A stretch of 64,000 nucleotides of DNA from contig NC_033563.1 in the NCBI RefSeq assembly GCF_001680005.1, positions 992,001 through 1,056,000 on the forward strand, read 5' to 3'. Origin of the DNA: Plasmodium coatneyi (Eukaryota; Apicomplexa; Aconoidasida; Haemosporida; Plasmodiidae). Of this stretch, positions 11,639-24,400 are shown piece after piece; positions within the stretch are counted from its first letter, which is position 1, and every line of letters begins with the position of its first letter. A program made the position numbers and the translations under genes. The notes under the pieces were generated by a model, which was not told the origin of the DNA, did not search any database, and saw nothing but the letters and a program-made list of their open reading frames with translations.

Positions 11639-14600
11639 TCACATAGATGGCAGAAGGACCAGCATCCTCCCCCGTAACTTCATCAGGGCTACAGCCATGT
11701 CAGCCGTACCTGTGTTGCTCAGTAGCTTGCTCTGGATGTGCATATATTTCTGCTTGGTTGTTTTCTTTTCCCGCTCGTTGTTGTCCTCGTTAAGGTTCAA
11801 ATTTGACTGCACCTTCTTTTGTAAAATTCTGGGAAAAGAAGAAAGTAGCGCGCAGGATGGGAAATAAAAAAGGGTCATGTGAAAGGGCCATAAAGAAAAA
11901 AGTGCTGCAACTAGGCTCCGTTGTACATCACGCGGGGTACTCAAAAAGTGGAAGGAAAAAAAATGAAACGAAATCACTTTTTTTTTTCCCCCATTTTTCT
12001 CGCGTTGGAGTTGCCCCTTTTTCGTCCAACCGTTCATTCCGCTCATTAATCCTCTGCAACGATTCCTCAGACAGGACGCTCTTCTGCTGCTTTTCCATTT
12101 TCTGCTTAGGGAAAAATGAGGCACGATTCTTTAGTGCATCACGAGCGATGGTGTATGTCCTTTTCGTGATGGAGGAGCCCACCATTGGTTCCCTTTCTTC
12201 CCCTTTTTTTTCCCCAATTTTCTGCCTTACGCTTTTCTTTATTTCCTCCTTCTTGCTGTTCAGCTGTTCCTGTATCATTTGCTTTTTCTTTTTGATGCTG
12301 CGCGGTGAGGAGGACAAGGTTGGATGTGTGCCGAGGGGAGAAGTGGGCAAGATCGGACAGCGAAGGGAAGCGCCCCGACGTAGTTGTCGCACAATCCTAT
12401 GTGACAAGTCCTTGGGAGCATTGCACCCCCTTAGTGCGTGTTTACTTTTCCCGAATTATTTTGTTTATCTTCATTTCCTCCTTTTTCATCTCTTGCAGTT
12501 CCTTCATCTTGATCGCCGACTCTTGCTCTGCGGTGCAACGGATGGGGATCAGGGTGAGGTAGGCCGTCACGCGTGATTGTGCAATCAAATCCATCAGCTG
12601 CGTAGCAACCATGTAGCAACCGCGTAGTAGCCTTCCGCGTAATCTTCTCGCGGTACCCTTCCTTTTGAACTCACGTTTCTTCTCCCTCCATTTTTGTATC
12701 ATGTACTTTTTTTCCTCAACTTTGGAGTCGTTTTTTCGCTGCTCCTGTGGTGGAGTAGCGAAGAGGGACAGTGTGCGTAAGTGGAAACGGTGAGGTAGAA
12801 GAACCCCTTGAAAAAATGGAGCTCCCTAAATTGGTGGAAAATATAAAGCAAAACAATGTAACGCAAGATTAAGCTAAAGGGTGATCCCCCCCTGGTACGT
12901 CAGTTTCTCCTTTTTTTCCTTCCTCTCAGCTCTTACATTCACATTAACAATGCTGATGCTGTTCAGGCACCTGTTCTTTAAGTTGTTATACGAGATGAAT
13001 TGCTTGTACCAAGACATGTGTTCAACAATTTCTTCCTCCGATTTGTTCATGCAGCTTTTCAGCATTCCCAAAACAACCTAGGCAGCGAGGACGCATTGTG
13101 TGTTACGATTAACACGTGCACTTATCTGCTGGTGCCCTTTTTCCATTTATGTGCTGAAGGAAAGGAGCACAACGTGGAGCTTCCTTGTCTGTGAACTACC
13201 TCATCTCCCAAATTTGCGTTGTTCTCGTACACCTTCATAAAATAGTTGTGTTCGTCTTCATCCCAGGTTCCCTGCGAGCCGTTAACGTGTGTGTATTCAT
13301 CTGTATGCCTTTGGACAAGCATACAGTAAAAGTATATCTTTGCGCGCCCATGTGTATGCTCATGGGGTGATTAAGCTGGTTTCCTCTTTTCTCTCCCTAT
13401 TTGGCTATGTACCGTTTTTCCGCCTATGTTTCTAATGTGCTCATTCACTTCCAGCAGCTTTTGTATGTTGTTGTGCAGCGTCTTGTCTTCAAAAGGGGGC
13501 ACATAAGAATTGGTTAAAATCGTAATAATGGATAAGCATGAGTCCCCTTTTGGGGTCCCTCAGATAGGCCTCCCTTTTTTTTCTTCTCCCTACCCGTGTT
13601 CACCGATTCGTAACACCCCTGGAGGTACTTCCCAACGCCCTCGTCAACTGGTATATCGTACTTTGCCACAGCCAAATAGAGGACGATGTTAAGGTGGCTC
13701 TTCGAAGGGGAAAAAGTGTACAGGGCATGCAGACATATCAAAATAGGTAAAACAGGGTAACGCGTGGAAGAACATGGTAATGCATGACATAGCATAGCGT
13801 CTCGTGGCGGAGCAAACTAATCAGGCACAAATCTGCCTTAAAACCTGCTGGTCACCTCTTCCAAGTATTTCTCCCGGAAATCTTCGAAGATATTTTTGGA
13901 CAAAATTAGGTACTCCTTTTCGTTCAGCTCGGAAACTGCGCTCGTCACAAATGGGAGCGGTGATTGGAAGCGCCATATGGATGGATGTGTAGACAGGCGG
14001 TGCGTAGCCCACCATGGTGAGCCTCTCTCCCCCTTTTTTTTAACTTTACAAACATACCGTGAGCCCCAATATTTTTTTTGAATTCCGAAACGGTCTTTAG
14101 CAAAACGGACAGCCACTGATTTGAAGGCAAAAGTGGATACACCGATGTTCCCATATTTAGATATACACAGGTTAAGCGAAGGGAGCGGTAAGCATTTCCT
14201 CAAAGGGGGAGGCAAAAAAAAGAAGGACTCTTTTTTTCACACCTCTTTATACTCGTTGTCTAGGAAGTCCTTGTGCTGCTTAATGCTTCGCCTCTGCGCA
14301 TGGAGAGAAGGACATGTTTAAATTCATATACATTTCCCATGTGGGGATTTTTTTGTTTTTTATCTTTTATTCCTCATATAACCGTTATTTGGTCGATGTG
14401 TTCACTGTTGATCGTTCTATTCATTTCCTTCTCCAATTTACGGAAGCTGCTCGGTGGGTAAAAGGCGTACGTTGTTGCCACATGTTCGGTGCAGTAGCTT
14501 GGGCGAGGGTGGAAGAACCCAAGCAGAGAAGCAGAAAAAAGGAGACACGACAAATGGGGGAAGCCGAACACGTCCAACTGTATGCGTAACTTTTCAACGT

Positions 14601-15929
14601 ACGATGATGTCAGGTGTCTGTATTTAGACTTCCAATCGTTTACATCTAGCAGCAGGGAAGGGAGAGAAAAAAAAAAAAAAAGGGGAGGGGGAAATTATGC
14701 ACCTCCGTACAGGTGAATTGTCGCTCATATTTACACCAAATGGGTACCATCACAGGGCAATTATTTGTATAAGCTCATAACTTTGCATCCTTTTCTCATT
14801 TTCAATTTCCCTTTTTTTCTTTTTTTTTTTCTCCCTGCACGTTCAGCTCGGGGCAGCCATCATAAATTCCGTGTTGTGGAATTATCCCTCCAGTGACTCG
14901 TTCCACTTACCCTTAATTTCGATATCGAAGAGGGTATTTTTCTTTTCGTTAACGTGCATTTGTTCTATGTTAGTAACATTGTCTTTTGTTTCGACGGGGG
15001 CTTCGTCACCCTCTTCATCTGACTTGTGTGGGCTGTCTTCGTCCATGTTGAGGTTGGTGCCCCCAGTTGTCTTCTTCTCCCTCTCTGCGTTAGAGAAGTA
15101 CGTTTTGTCACAAAGTGGCTTAGTGGCGGTACTGTGTATAAGCATATGTACATATATTCTTGTGCGTGTTCCCTCAATTTTTGGTCTTGCCTACCTTCGC
15201 TACCATCAGCACTTCGCCCCGCTTCGTACCCGACCCCTTCCGTTTGAAGCACATCCCCGTCATCTCCACTTGAGTGGTCAGTATCCTTATCATTACCGCC
15301 ATGAGGTAGTGCATTTTGCTGTTCCCCTTCTTCTTTTTCTTCTTCCTCCTCCCGCGGTTCTACACAGTTCAGCGAATCCTACCGTGCGAGGAAAAATTGT
15401 GCAGGTTCCCGTAAAAACGCGAAAGGAATGCGAGGAGAAAACATAACGAGAGCGAAGTGCAAATAGTCGGGGGAACTTAAAAACCTCCACCATCCCCGCG
15501 GGAAATGCCCGCTAGGCGGTTTTACCCAGCGGTGTGCGCATTTCTTACGGGCTGTGAACTAAGGTGATTACTGCCTGCACTTCCTGCGCCAATATCGTCC
15601 ATCGAATAATCGTCATCCTTATCGCATGGGGATTCATTGTTGGAGGGATCGTCTCCTGTGTCGCCGGAAATCGCCACATCTTCATCCGTTAAAATGATGT
15701 GGTCTTCACTGTCTACATAACTTCCGTCTTGTACTTCATCCCTACCCCCATCAGAAATGTCCTCATCTGATTTTACTTCATGCAATGAATTAATTTCTTC
15801 CTCCTTCATGCCTGCCTCGATTGTGCTCATATATTTAATCATCATTTTTTTCTTTTCACTGTGAGTTTTATGCTTCCATTTTTCATCGTCGGAATTTTCT
15901 TTACTAAAGGAATCATAGTTCCCCTTCAT
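11639..15929 (-). CDS. CCDC112/CCDC148-like coiled-coil protein, 16 exons
   Basis: Exons in transcript order: 15549-15929, 15195-15378, 14911-15084, 14579-14645, 14383-14446, 14243-14293, 14058-14115, 13856-13935, 13594-13699, 13413-13486, 13200-13271, 12937-13077, 12675-12744, 12446-12527, 12031-12297, 11639-11828. They total 2061 nt, 686 aa, with phases matching at every junction. The N-terminus (~1-260) is acidic and low-complexity. From ~265 it becomes helical. The diagnostic stretch is GTWDEDEHNYF at ~414-424, then EEEIVEHMSWY at ~451-461, then IQKWREKK in exon 13 and a charged coiled coil. This W-[DE]-D-x-x-F followed by EE-x4-H-x-x-WY order is what I know from CCDC112/CCDC148, which in animals are centriole, satellite or flagellum associated. 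A basal-body role in male gametes is inference. Exon 4 and exon 15 donors (both GTTGGA) are the weakest calls. Confidence 0.78.
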
Positions 15930-18413
15930 GTTTCGTTACCATTTCTACTCCCTCCCCCCAACAAGATGATATATGGAATAGGGAAAGATGGCGCACCCGA
16001 TGAGGCATAACCATACATGGACAGTGTACGCACGAGTTACTCCTACCACGTTGGTCTTCTCCTTATGCTATTTTTTATTTTTTGCAAAAAAACGGGGAGA
16101 AATAGTCACTTTACCAGAAAGGGTGCATGCATCAGTGTGGTTCATTTATCACCACGTATGCTTCGCTAAAGGTTTGTAGGCTCTCCTTGAAAGAGACCTG
16201 TTCGTAATTAAAAAAACAAGGAAGGACTTTCAATCCGTACGATCATGCATGAAGTCTTTTATGTAAAGCTATGCGCATGAAAAGGCCTTTACTCAGCGGT
16301 CCGGGGAGAAACATGCTCACTTGTTCATATGAACAAAGGGGTGAATGCGAATTTATGCCATCTGATTTGTTTAAGAGAGATAGATAAACTCATATGGACA
16401 GACAAAAAAGTAGATCCCTTTAGATGATACTTACACATGTGTACTCTTGCGGGCACGTAGAGGTATTTTTTTTTTTTTTTTTTTTTATCTGCTTTAAATG
16501 GATGGGCCTTTAATCGGTATGAAATGACGAGACAAATCGGGACGTCCTCTTCTTACCCTATTAAATTGATATAACGAAAAAGAAGAATGCAAGAAATGCT
16601 TCACTTAATTTAAAAGGTATTATTCACATTTTTGTAAACCTCTTTTGTGGTGCAAAAGAGGGTTTGCAATTATTTTGTCTGCACGCAAGCTGACATTATG
16701 TTAACCCTTTTATGGCATGGCCAATCGGCTGAAGCACAAGTAAGGGGAGAAAAAAAAAAAAAAAGACCATTTTTGCCTCCCCATAAATAATGCAATGGCA
16801 TACCTATGCTTGCCAATTTGACGGGGTTAGAAACGAGCAGGTTTGTTTTATTTTGTCCCGAAAAAAATGCTGCAAAGGTGTGTTCTTCATTTAAACGATG
16901 CTGCGTTAAACGTTTCTTTTATGAGCGCCTTAATGAGGGGAGAGAAAGAGCCGCTCCCAAGTTGTCCTTTCTTTTATCCCCCTATGCAATGCAAAGGTGG
17001 CAGTCAGTCCCATGCCAACTGTGGCATCCCAAAAGGAGGGGAAACACGCACGTGTATGTAGACATGCTGTGCACATACGTATACTTCGCAAAGTTGAGGT
17101 GACGGTTTCGCAGGGGCGCGCCCTTCTGCGGAAGCAACAATAACTCCCGTACAGCCCTCCTTTTGAGCGCGACAATTCGTCGCCTATTCGCTCGTTCGCC
17201 CATTTCTTCAGAAACGCGCAACCGCGGCAAACTTCGCGTGACCATTCGTACAGCGTCCGAACACTTCCCCGGGCTGCCCCAAATTTGATGACAAATTGTT
17301 GGCGTAATTTTGGTATACCAGTTTTCAACAGGGTTTCTTTGGAGCCTCCACAAAAATGGCACTGTTATTTTATTTTATTTTTTTTTTCGAAAAATGGGGG
17401 GGAGACACACTTTGTAAATCCCCCCCAAAGCAGCATCACAGCGGAAGAACAGCGTTGGCCAACTACTCGCGAACACCTTGACAACATGCTGTGCAAAAAA
17501 AAATATACGCACGTGGATCATTGATATCTCATGGCCGCACTCCACCCAATGGACAAATCGAGGTGACACCTTTTAATTGCGCTATGTTGACATGAGATAA
17601 ATTTTGTAAAAATTGACGACGGCATGGCGGCCGACTTGTCTGCACTGCATGACGCGGAAATTTTCGGCGAAAATTGTAGCGAAACATGCGGTGAAAAATG
17701 CTGCGAAAATTGCTGCAAAATTTTTTGCGTCATTTGGCCACATTTTTCCCCTCCAATGGATTTGTTTAGGAATCAACTCCTACACCCCCGTATGTGAAAT
17801 TATGTACACACTGCTGCCGCGTCATTCCTAGGCGGAAAACTCACTCAAGTGTCTTGTTTCTTTTTTTTTGTTTTTATTCCCCAAGGTGGGGTTTAATTAC
17901 GAAACCCACATTGCACGCTATGAGCAATTGTCGCCCAATCCTTCCGCGAAGGGTCTACATAGCATTCTCAAACATTCGAGGGGGGTTGCGACGTTCCCAT
18001 ACAGTTACAAATAACTTGGAAAAAAGCGTTGGGCATTTTTTCCTCACCACCCCACAGTTCAAATGCACACACATGTTGAACAGCTGTGAACACAGAATGA
18101 TGTCCCCCTCCGCATTCCTCATTTGTGCTCTATTTTAGTTTTTTTTTTTTTTTTCCTCCTGCCGCTGTTGCTTTCTTTGATAGTTGTAACAAAGGCATAG
18201 GCTGAGATTTCTCCTGGAGGCGCGTACACATAAGTGCACACGCGCTAGTTGTAAAAGTGTAGGGATGGGTCTACATATACAAACCTTTGTGGAAACCTTT
18301 AAACCGTTAACGTACTGGGGAATCTTGGTTTGCATGGTTGATGCAAGCCACTCCTTTTAATCCTTCGCCTAACCACCCTACTAGTTCCTTTCCCCTACGG
18401 ACCCCCCGACACG
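15930..18413. promoter_or_regulatory. Divergent 2.5-kb intergenic region (bidirectional promoter)
   Basis: This region separates the start codons of the minus-strand CCDC112-like gene and the plus-strand giant gene, so it should hold both promoters. It contains poly-T and poly-A tracts (16464-16487, 16750-16764, 18138-18155). At about 17640-17735 there is an imperfect short-period repeat built on GCGAAAATT/TGCGAAA. No coding signal with splice support was found. Confidence 0.5.
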
Positions 18414-21400
18414 ATGAAAAAACGGGCAAACATCACAAACGTAGACCTGGAGGAAATCGTTTTCATATTGCTGAACTGTCTGGACGAAGAAAAAAAAAAA
18501 AACCGAGAAATTATCAACACGCTTAAAATATATCTCTTGTACCACAAAGGACAAATCCTCAACTACGTGTTTTCCTTTTTGCAAATTCAGAAAGTCAGTC
18601 ACGAAAATCAAAAGTTGCTACTCTGTTTAGTTCATGACTTTGTTCACTATTGCATTTATAATCGCTTCAGCAACACTGTTGATGAGTACTTGGACGAGGC
18701 GAAACGGAATGAAACAGAAAAGGAGAAAAGGGCGACCACACAAAAGTGGAAGACTCACAAATTTAAGGACGTACATATCTTTAACAACATTTTAAAGTAC
18801 TCCTTCTTTGATGGCGATGAGTATTGCTTTGTGTTTCAGGATCTCCCTGAGGGGGGACCTCTCCAGCAAACAAACAGTGGAACCGCTTCTTCCCCACAGG
18901 GGAGCCTGAATTTTGTAACTGATGGAAAACCCATGGAGAGAATTATAAGAAGAAGAAAAAAAAAAGGGGGGAGCATCTTCCATGAGGATAAAATCGCCCA
19001 GCTCATATGCCTCAAAAAGGAGGAATACAAAATAGCTATGATAGGCAAAACAAAACCCCCCCAGGAATCAAATCAGTCCACATCTCTGCAGAGGAATGCC
19101 CCCCACTGCAGCGGAGGTAGTCACACACAGAATGCCAAAGAAACTTCCGAAATAAATAACATCATCAGAAATATAATTGACTTCCTTCTAAATGAAATTC
19201 TGTTCATTAAGAGGGAAGACGAACGACACGGGATCATGACCAAGCTGCTGATTCTGTGCATCGTGAGGGAGGACGCTTATTTGAAGAAGGAGCTCGTGGA
19301 GAAGCTCAACGGATGTCTGCGCGTTGGGGAGGCCGTCATCCCCCTGAGGGACTCCCACGAGGGGGACGTAAAACCGACCAACGATAAAGTGTGTGACGAA
19401 AAAGTGTGCAACGACGAAGTAAGGAACGACAAAGTAAGGAACGACAAAGTGAGGAACGACAAACCGAGTGAAGACTTTGCCGGGAGGGGTAACCCCAAGC
19501 TGTGCGCCTACCTAGAGCTCTACATTGACCTCTTCAAGCAGGTACCGCACCTCACCAAAAACGTCCTGAACGAACTCTTCAAGGCGATCCTTTCTCTGGG
19601 CCAGAGTACCAGGTATGCAGATCTGACGTACAAAATTATGATCGAAATATTTCAAGACATTCAGTTCCCCTCAGTTCTGTATACAATAATTAGCATGAAG
19701 AAGAAATATAAGAGGAAGAACTTTATCATCCCAAATGAGCACTACACTAATGTATACATTGAAAACGACATAATTCATTTGTCTCTGGAAAACACCAGTG
19801 AGGACACATGCACAACGTATACCAGGGAGTCGTCCCTAAATTCGAACGTCCTGGGGAAGAATAACGACCCGGGGATTTTTACTGACAATATTAGACAGAC
19901 CAACTTGCACAAACTTAGGGAGGGGGAAGGGAAAGATAAATTCACGTCATATATGGACCACTCCTCTGAACACACATCGAAGAATGCATCCCTATGTGAT
20001 GTATTCTACGACGCGCACAATGGCGAACTGGGGCGAGATGGATGGGATGTCCCCCTTGGGGGGAATTGCTCCCAGGAGAGAGGCAGTGATAGCAGGACCG
20101 ACTCCAGCAGGGGTGCGTCCAAAGGTAAACAAGACCTGGTGAAGGCCTTCCAGAGAGAAGTTAAACCAAGTGAGCATGCTTCCGAAAATTTTCGCAACGG
20201 GTCGGAAGGGTCAGAAAAGTATTACACGGTTAAGAATTGGAGGGAAGAGACGATCTGCCAGGCGCCAAAGGGAGGTGAGGGGAGCCCCAAAGACAGGGCT
20301 GATGTCCTGCGCGATAAAGGATCTCCTCCCTCCTTCTCGTCCTCCTTTTCCTCTTCCCCCTTTATCAACCAGCGTATAGGCGAGAAGGAACGAAAAAAGA
20401 CGGAAGAAATTAAAGCCGTGTGCACAAAAATGTTATCCCTATATCTTAGAATACTTCCCACCTTGAAGCAAAGCAGCGAAAATTATAACAAGCTCCTTTA
20501 CGTCATATCAAAGTTGGTTCTCTATGTAAGCAATGACGAAATGACGAAGCAGGTGATCGAAGTATATATTCATTACTTCCTCGTTTTCTTCCACTCTACC
20601 ATTAACAACGCTGCTATAAGTGACATTTTAGGGGTCTACAATAAGGACTTACAGGTGCACATAAACTACAACAATGTGAAGGGGTTGCCACAGTACAATA
20701 TAATTAATAGCTTCCGAAGCATTCTTCAAAAATGTCTGACGAAGATACACCTCATCGTCGGTTTCGCTAGCCACATTCTGAAGGTGGCCTATGCAATTCT
20801 AATTATCTTGATTAATCAAAACTACACAATGAATAACGCCAAGGGTGTTGTGAACTACATAACTTCCAATGTGTACGTTTCGACTTTTATTGAAACCATG
20901 GAGCTATTTAACATCCTCATAACTTGTGCTTACACAAACAACTTGGTGTTTAGTTTGATCAGGGAGAAGGTGAAGTCCAACGTAAAGGTAGAAGTTATGG
21001 TTTCACTGACTCTGTTGAGACAGTACCTTCTGCTCATATCGGGGGATATAGGCAGTGGTAATATTGTCCACCTTTCCAATCAAAATATAAGGACAAAACG
21101 CGGTGCTTACAAGAACTGCTTCAAACGGTTAAATAGCTTCATCAACGACACCAGTAGGACTAACACGAGTAACGTCGAACTGATCATACAAATGGTGGCA
21201 AATTTATCCGATCGGTTTAGCAACGATTTAAGTATCATTTATATGCTTTTAGAGATTGACCTAATTTTGTCGTACCATCATCATTTTGATTCCTTCTCAT
21301 TTAACCCGAGTGTCATTCTGGGGCTACTCCCTCGGGTTAGCAGCCCCCTTTGCGACTTGTATATGGCGTCCGAAGGAACTCACGGTAGAGGTGCAAGCGG

Positions 21401-24400
21401 AAAAAGTGGAAAAAGTGAGAATGCACAGAGCACAAGGGAGGGTGCCACCCCAAGTGGAGAAGCCCTTCCCCCCAAGGGCGACCAACCGGAAGAACACATA
21501 AACACCATGGGGCACCACGACCAGGAAATAAAAACGTGGCTACTCATCCCAAACAGACACGTAATCAAAATAATGCACTTCCTAATTAACATCCTCCTCA
21601 GCGAAGAATCAAAATTTAAAAAGCAAAATAAAAAATATGGATACTCAGTTGACGACAATGGAACCATTATAGACATAAACAGCAGATCCAATGAAGTTTT
21701 AAAAAACGGATTTGATCACAACAGGATGTTTTTTGATATACACTGGAACTTTTTCATTTTCATGTACCCTTCAGTTCCTTACATAAAGGAGCTAATCTCC
21801 CTAGCGTTTGAGAAACATTTTTGTTTCTACTCTCCTAGAGTGTTGTACCCTCTGCTGTTCGAATTATTGGTAGATGTAAAAAGAAGCTTCAGAATCGTAG
21901 TACCCATTTTGAAGGCACTAAACATCATGTGTATACTTCTACACAATCACATGGTGAAGAAACACTTGAGACTTCACGCCAGACTACATTATAATTACTT
22001 GGTGTTGCCAAATATAAGCAATGTTATTTCGGTGCTGTTTATGTACTGCACCCACTACGATTTTGCTGTTTCCTTCCTCAGTCTGCAACTCATTTCTATC
22101 TTGAGGAGCTTCACTCAAGGGAAGAGCATCACCTCTGTGCAGAGCTTCACCTACTTTGAGTTGCTCCTCAGTTTTTTGAGTGTAAGAAATCAGGTTGTGG
22201 ATCACAAGGGGGTGACCGCTCCTCTCACTGGGGATAGTCTATCCAGCAGGAAAATCGTCAAACGTATAATTGCACTTAACAAAGGGGAAAAAAAAAGGTC
22301 TCTAATGCATGTTGAAGCTTCGAAGTCGGTGAGATACTACCGCTCTTTAATTAAAATGACCTACAGGGAGATAGCCAAACGGATTAGCAAGAGAGTGTTG
22401 AACGTCTCTTTGAAGATCAACTGCAGGGGACGCCGAAAGACTTGGCGGCGAAAAATCCGCGCCATTGCCAGGCACTACTTTAACGTGGATTTGGGTGTGC
22501 TTATGCCTCGTCTCGACGAGAACGGCATGAACGAGATGGACGCCAATGTGATATCCCCCAGTGCGACATCGGCCAACGTGAGTGCCCCGTTCAGCCTTGA
22601 CATGGGGGGACTGATGGGCACGAGCGCCAACGCGAACGACGAGGAAACCACATTCGACGCCGCCATGGAGTCCATGAGCTGCCGCTTCACTCGAATTCTA
22701 CGACTTATGCAGACGTTATTCAGTAGCTACGTCAAAGTGGAGATAGACAGGATATACAACTACCACAGTTACGTGACCACCTTCTTTTACGCACTGGTCG
22801 AGTTAGTTAGGCTGGTAAAAAGCAAAGACGAATTTGAGAATACACTTATGTACCTAAGTGTTGTCAACCTACTGTGCGTAATCATCAAGCAGTTCAGTGA
22901 GAAGTATGCAAACAAAATGATCACCATTTTTTTTAAGCTCAACGCAGAAGTACCTGTTAACGAGGAGGAAAATATGTTTCTAACGCTTTACATGAATTTC
23001 TCCACTATATATAGAAGCCACTTTTTTAATTTATACAGAGAGAAATGTACCACTCCATATATGAAAAATTGTATTGAGTGCATTCAGTTAATGAGAGCAG
23101 ACTGCTTGTCCTCCAAGAGGAGCACCGAGAACCAACTAGACTTGAACAACTTCATGTTGTTATCTAATAAGTACAGTACTGATATGTCTAGGGAGAAAAA
23201 TGTTGGACGTTTTCTACACTACCTCAATGAATACCAGGCTGTTTACAGAGCAAGATTGCTCCAGCTGGGAGTGTGCTCTGAGGGGGAAAACCACCATCGC
23301 AAAGGGGAAAAGGGACACACTGATGTAAAGAGGAACCCTTCCGCAGGAGAGACATCCCACGATGGGGTACAAAACAACGGGATAAAGACAACTACCCAAC
23401 ACGTGAACCACCAAGATGATTTAAAAAAACGTCTTTATCAAAGTAACGAAGTGGTGAGGAAATCCTACCAGCTACTGGAAGACAAACAAGGATCTTATAT
23501 CCTCCAAAACGACATAAGCTTCCCCATAAACAAACACTTCCATCAGGATGTGACTGCCTACTACATACAGAGCATACTCAACAAGAACAACCTCTTCCGG
23601 GTTCTATTCCTACTAAACAATATATACCACTCAGATGTAGCCAACAAAAAAACTAGCGCCTTTGCAATCTTTGGAAAATCAAGCAATGTCATCAATGCAG
23701 AGAATATTAGAAGCACATTGATACTGACCATGGGAAAGTGTCTGAAGAAGGTTCCCTCCTCAAAGGTTCAAGACCTCTCCATACTTCGAGACGTCTACAT
23801 GAACGAAAAAATATTTGTCATTTATATTAAACATGTGTATGTGCCTCTAGTTAGGTATAGCATCGCTTTGGGCAATGCAATATACGGGAAAGACGACTCC
23901 GTCTTGAATGAGGAACATATTGTGAGGGAGGTGCTCTCCAACAAGAAGAGGTACGTGGATGAGCAATACAAGGATGAGATAAATATGAATGCGCTCGTTA
24001 GGAGGAACATTCTCTCTGGGTTCAAAAAAAAGGAAGGTGGGTTGTCTTCCCAGTATGAATTATCTCCCAACATGGATGGTAACGTGCCGACCGTGGGGGG
24101 GGCACCTACCACCAGCGCGAACACCAACGCGGACACCAACGCGATTTCCAGTTCCACCAACTCGGCGAACCGCGCTAGGGACTTAGCAAACCTGTGGAAG
24201 CGCCTTCCGAATGAAAAAATCAACCTACTTGTATTCCAGCTTTTAGTCGACCCAATTATCTGCTCCCTCTACGAGGAAAAGGAAACGGCTCTACAGGCGA
24301 ACCTGATCAGAGCGGTGAGAATGGTATCGAAGAAGCTAAAGTGCATTAGGGTATCTGGTGGGGAGGCATCAAATATGCATAGGATGAAGTGGGATAACTC

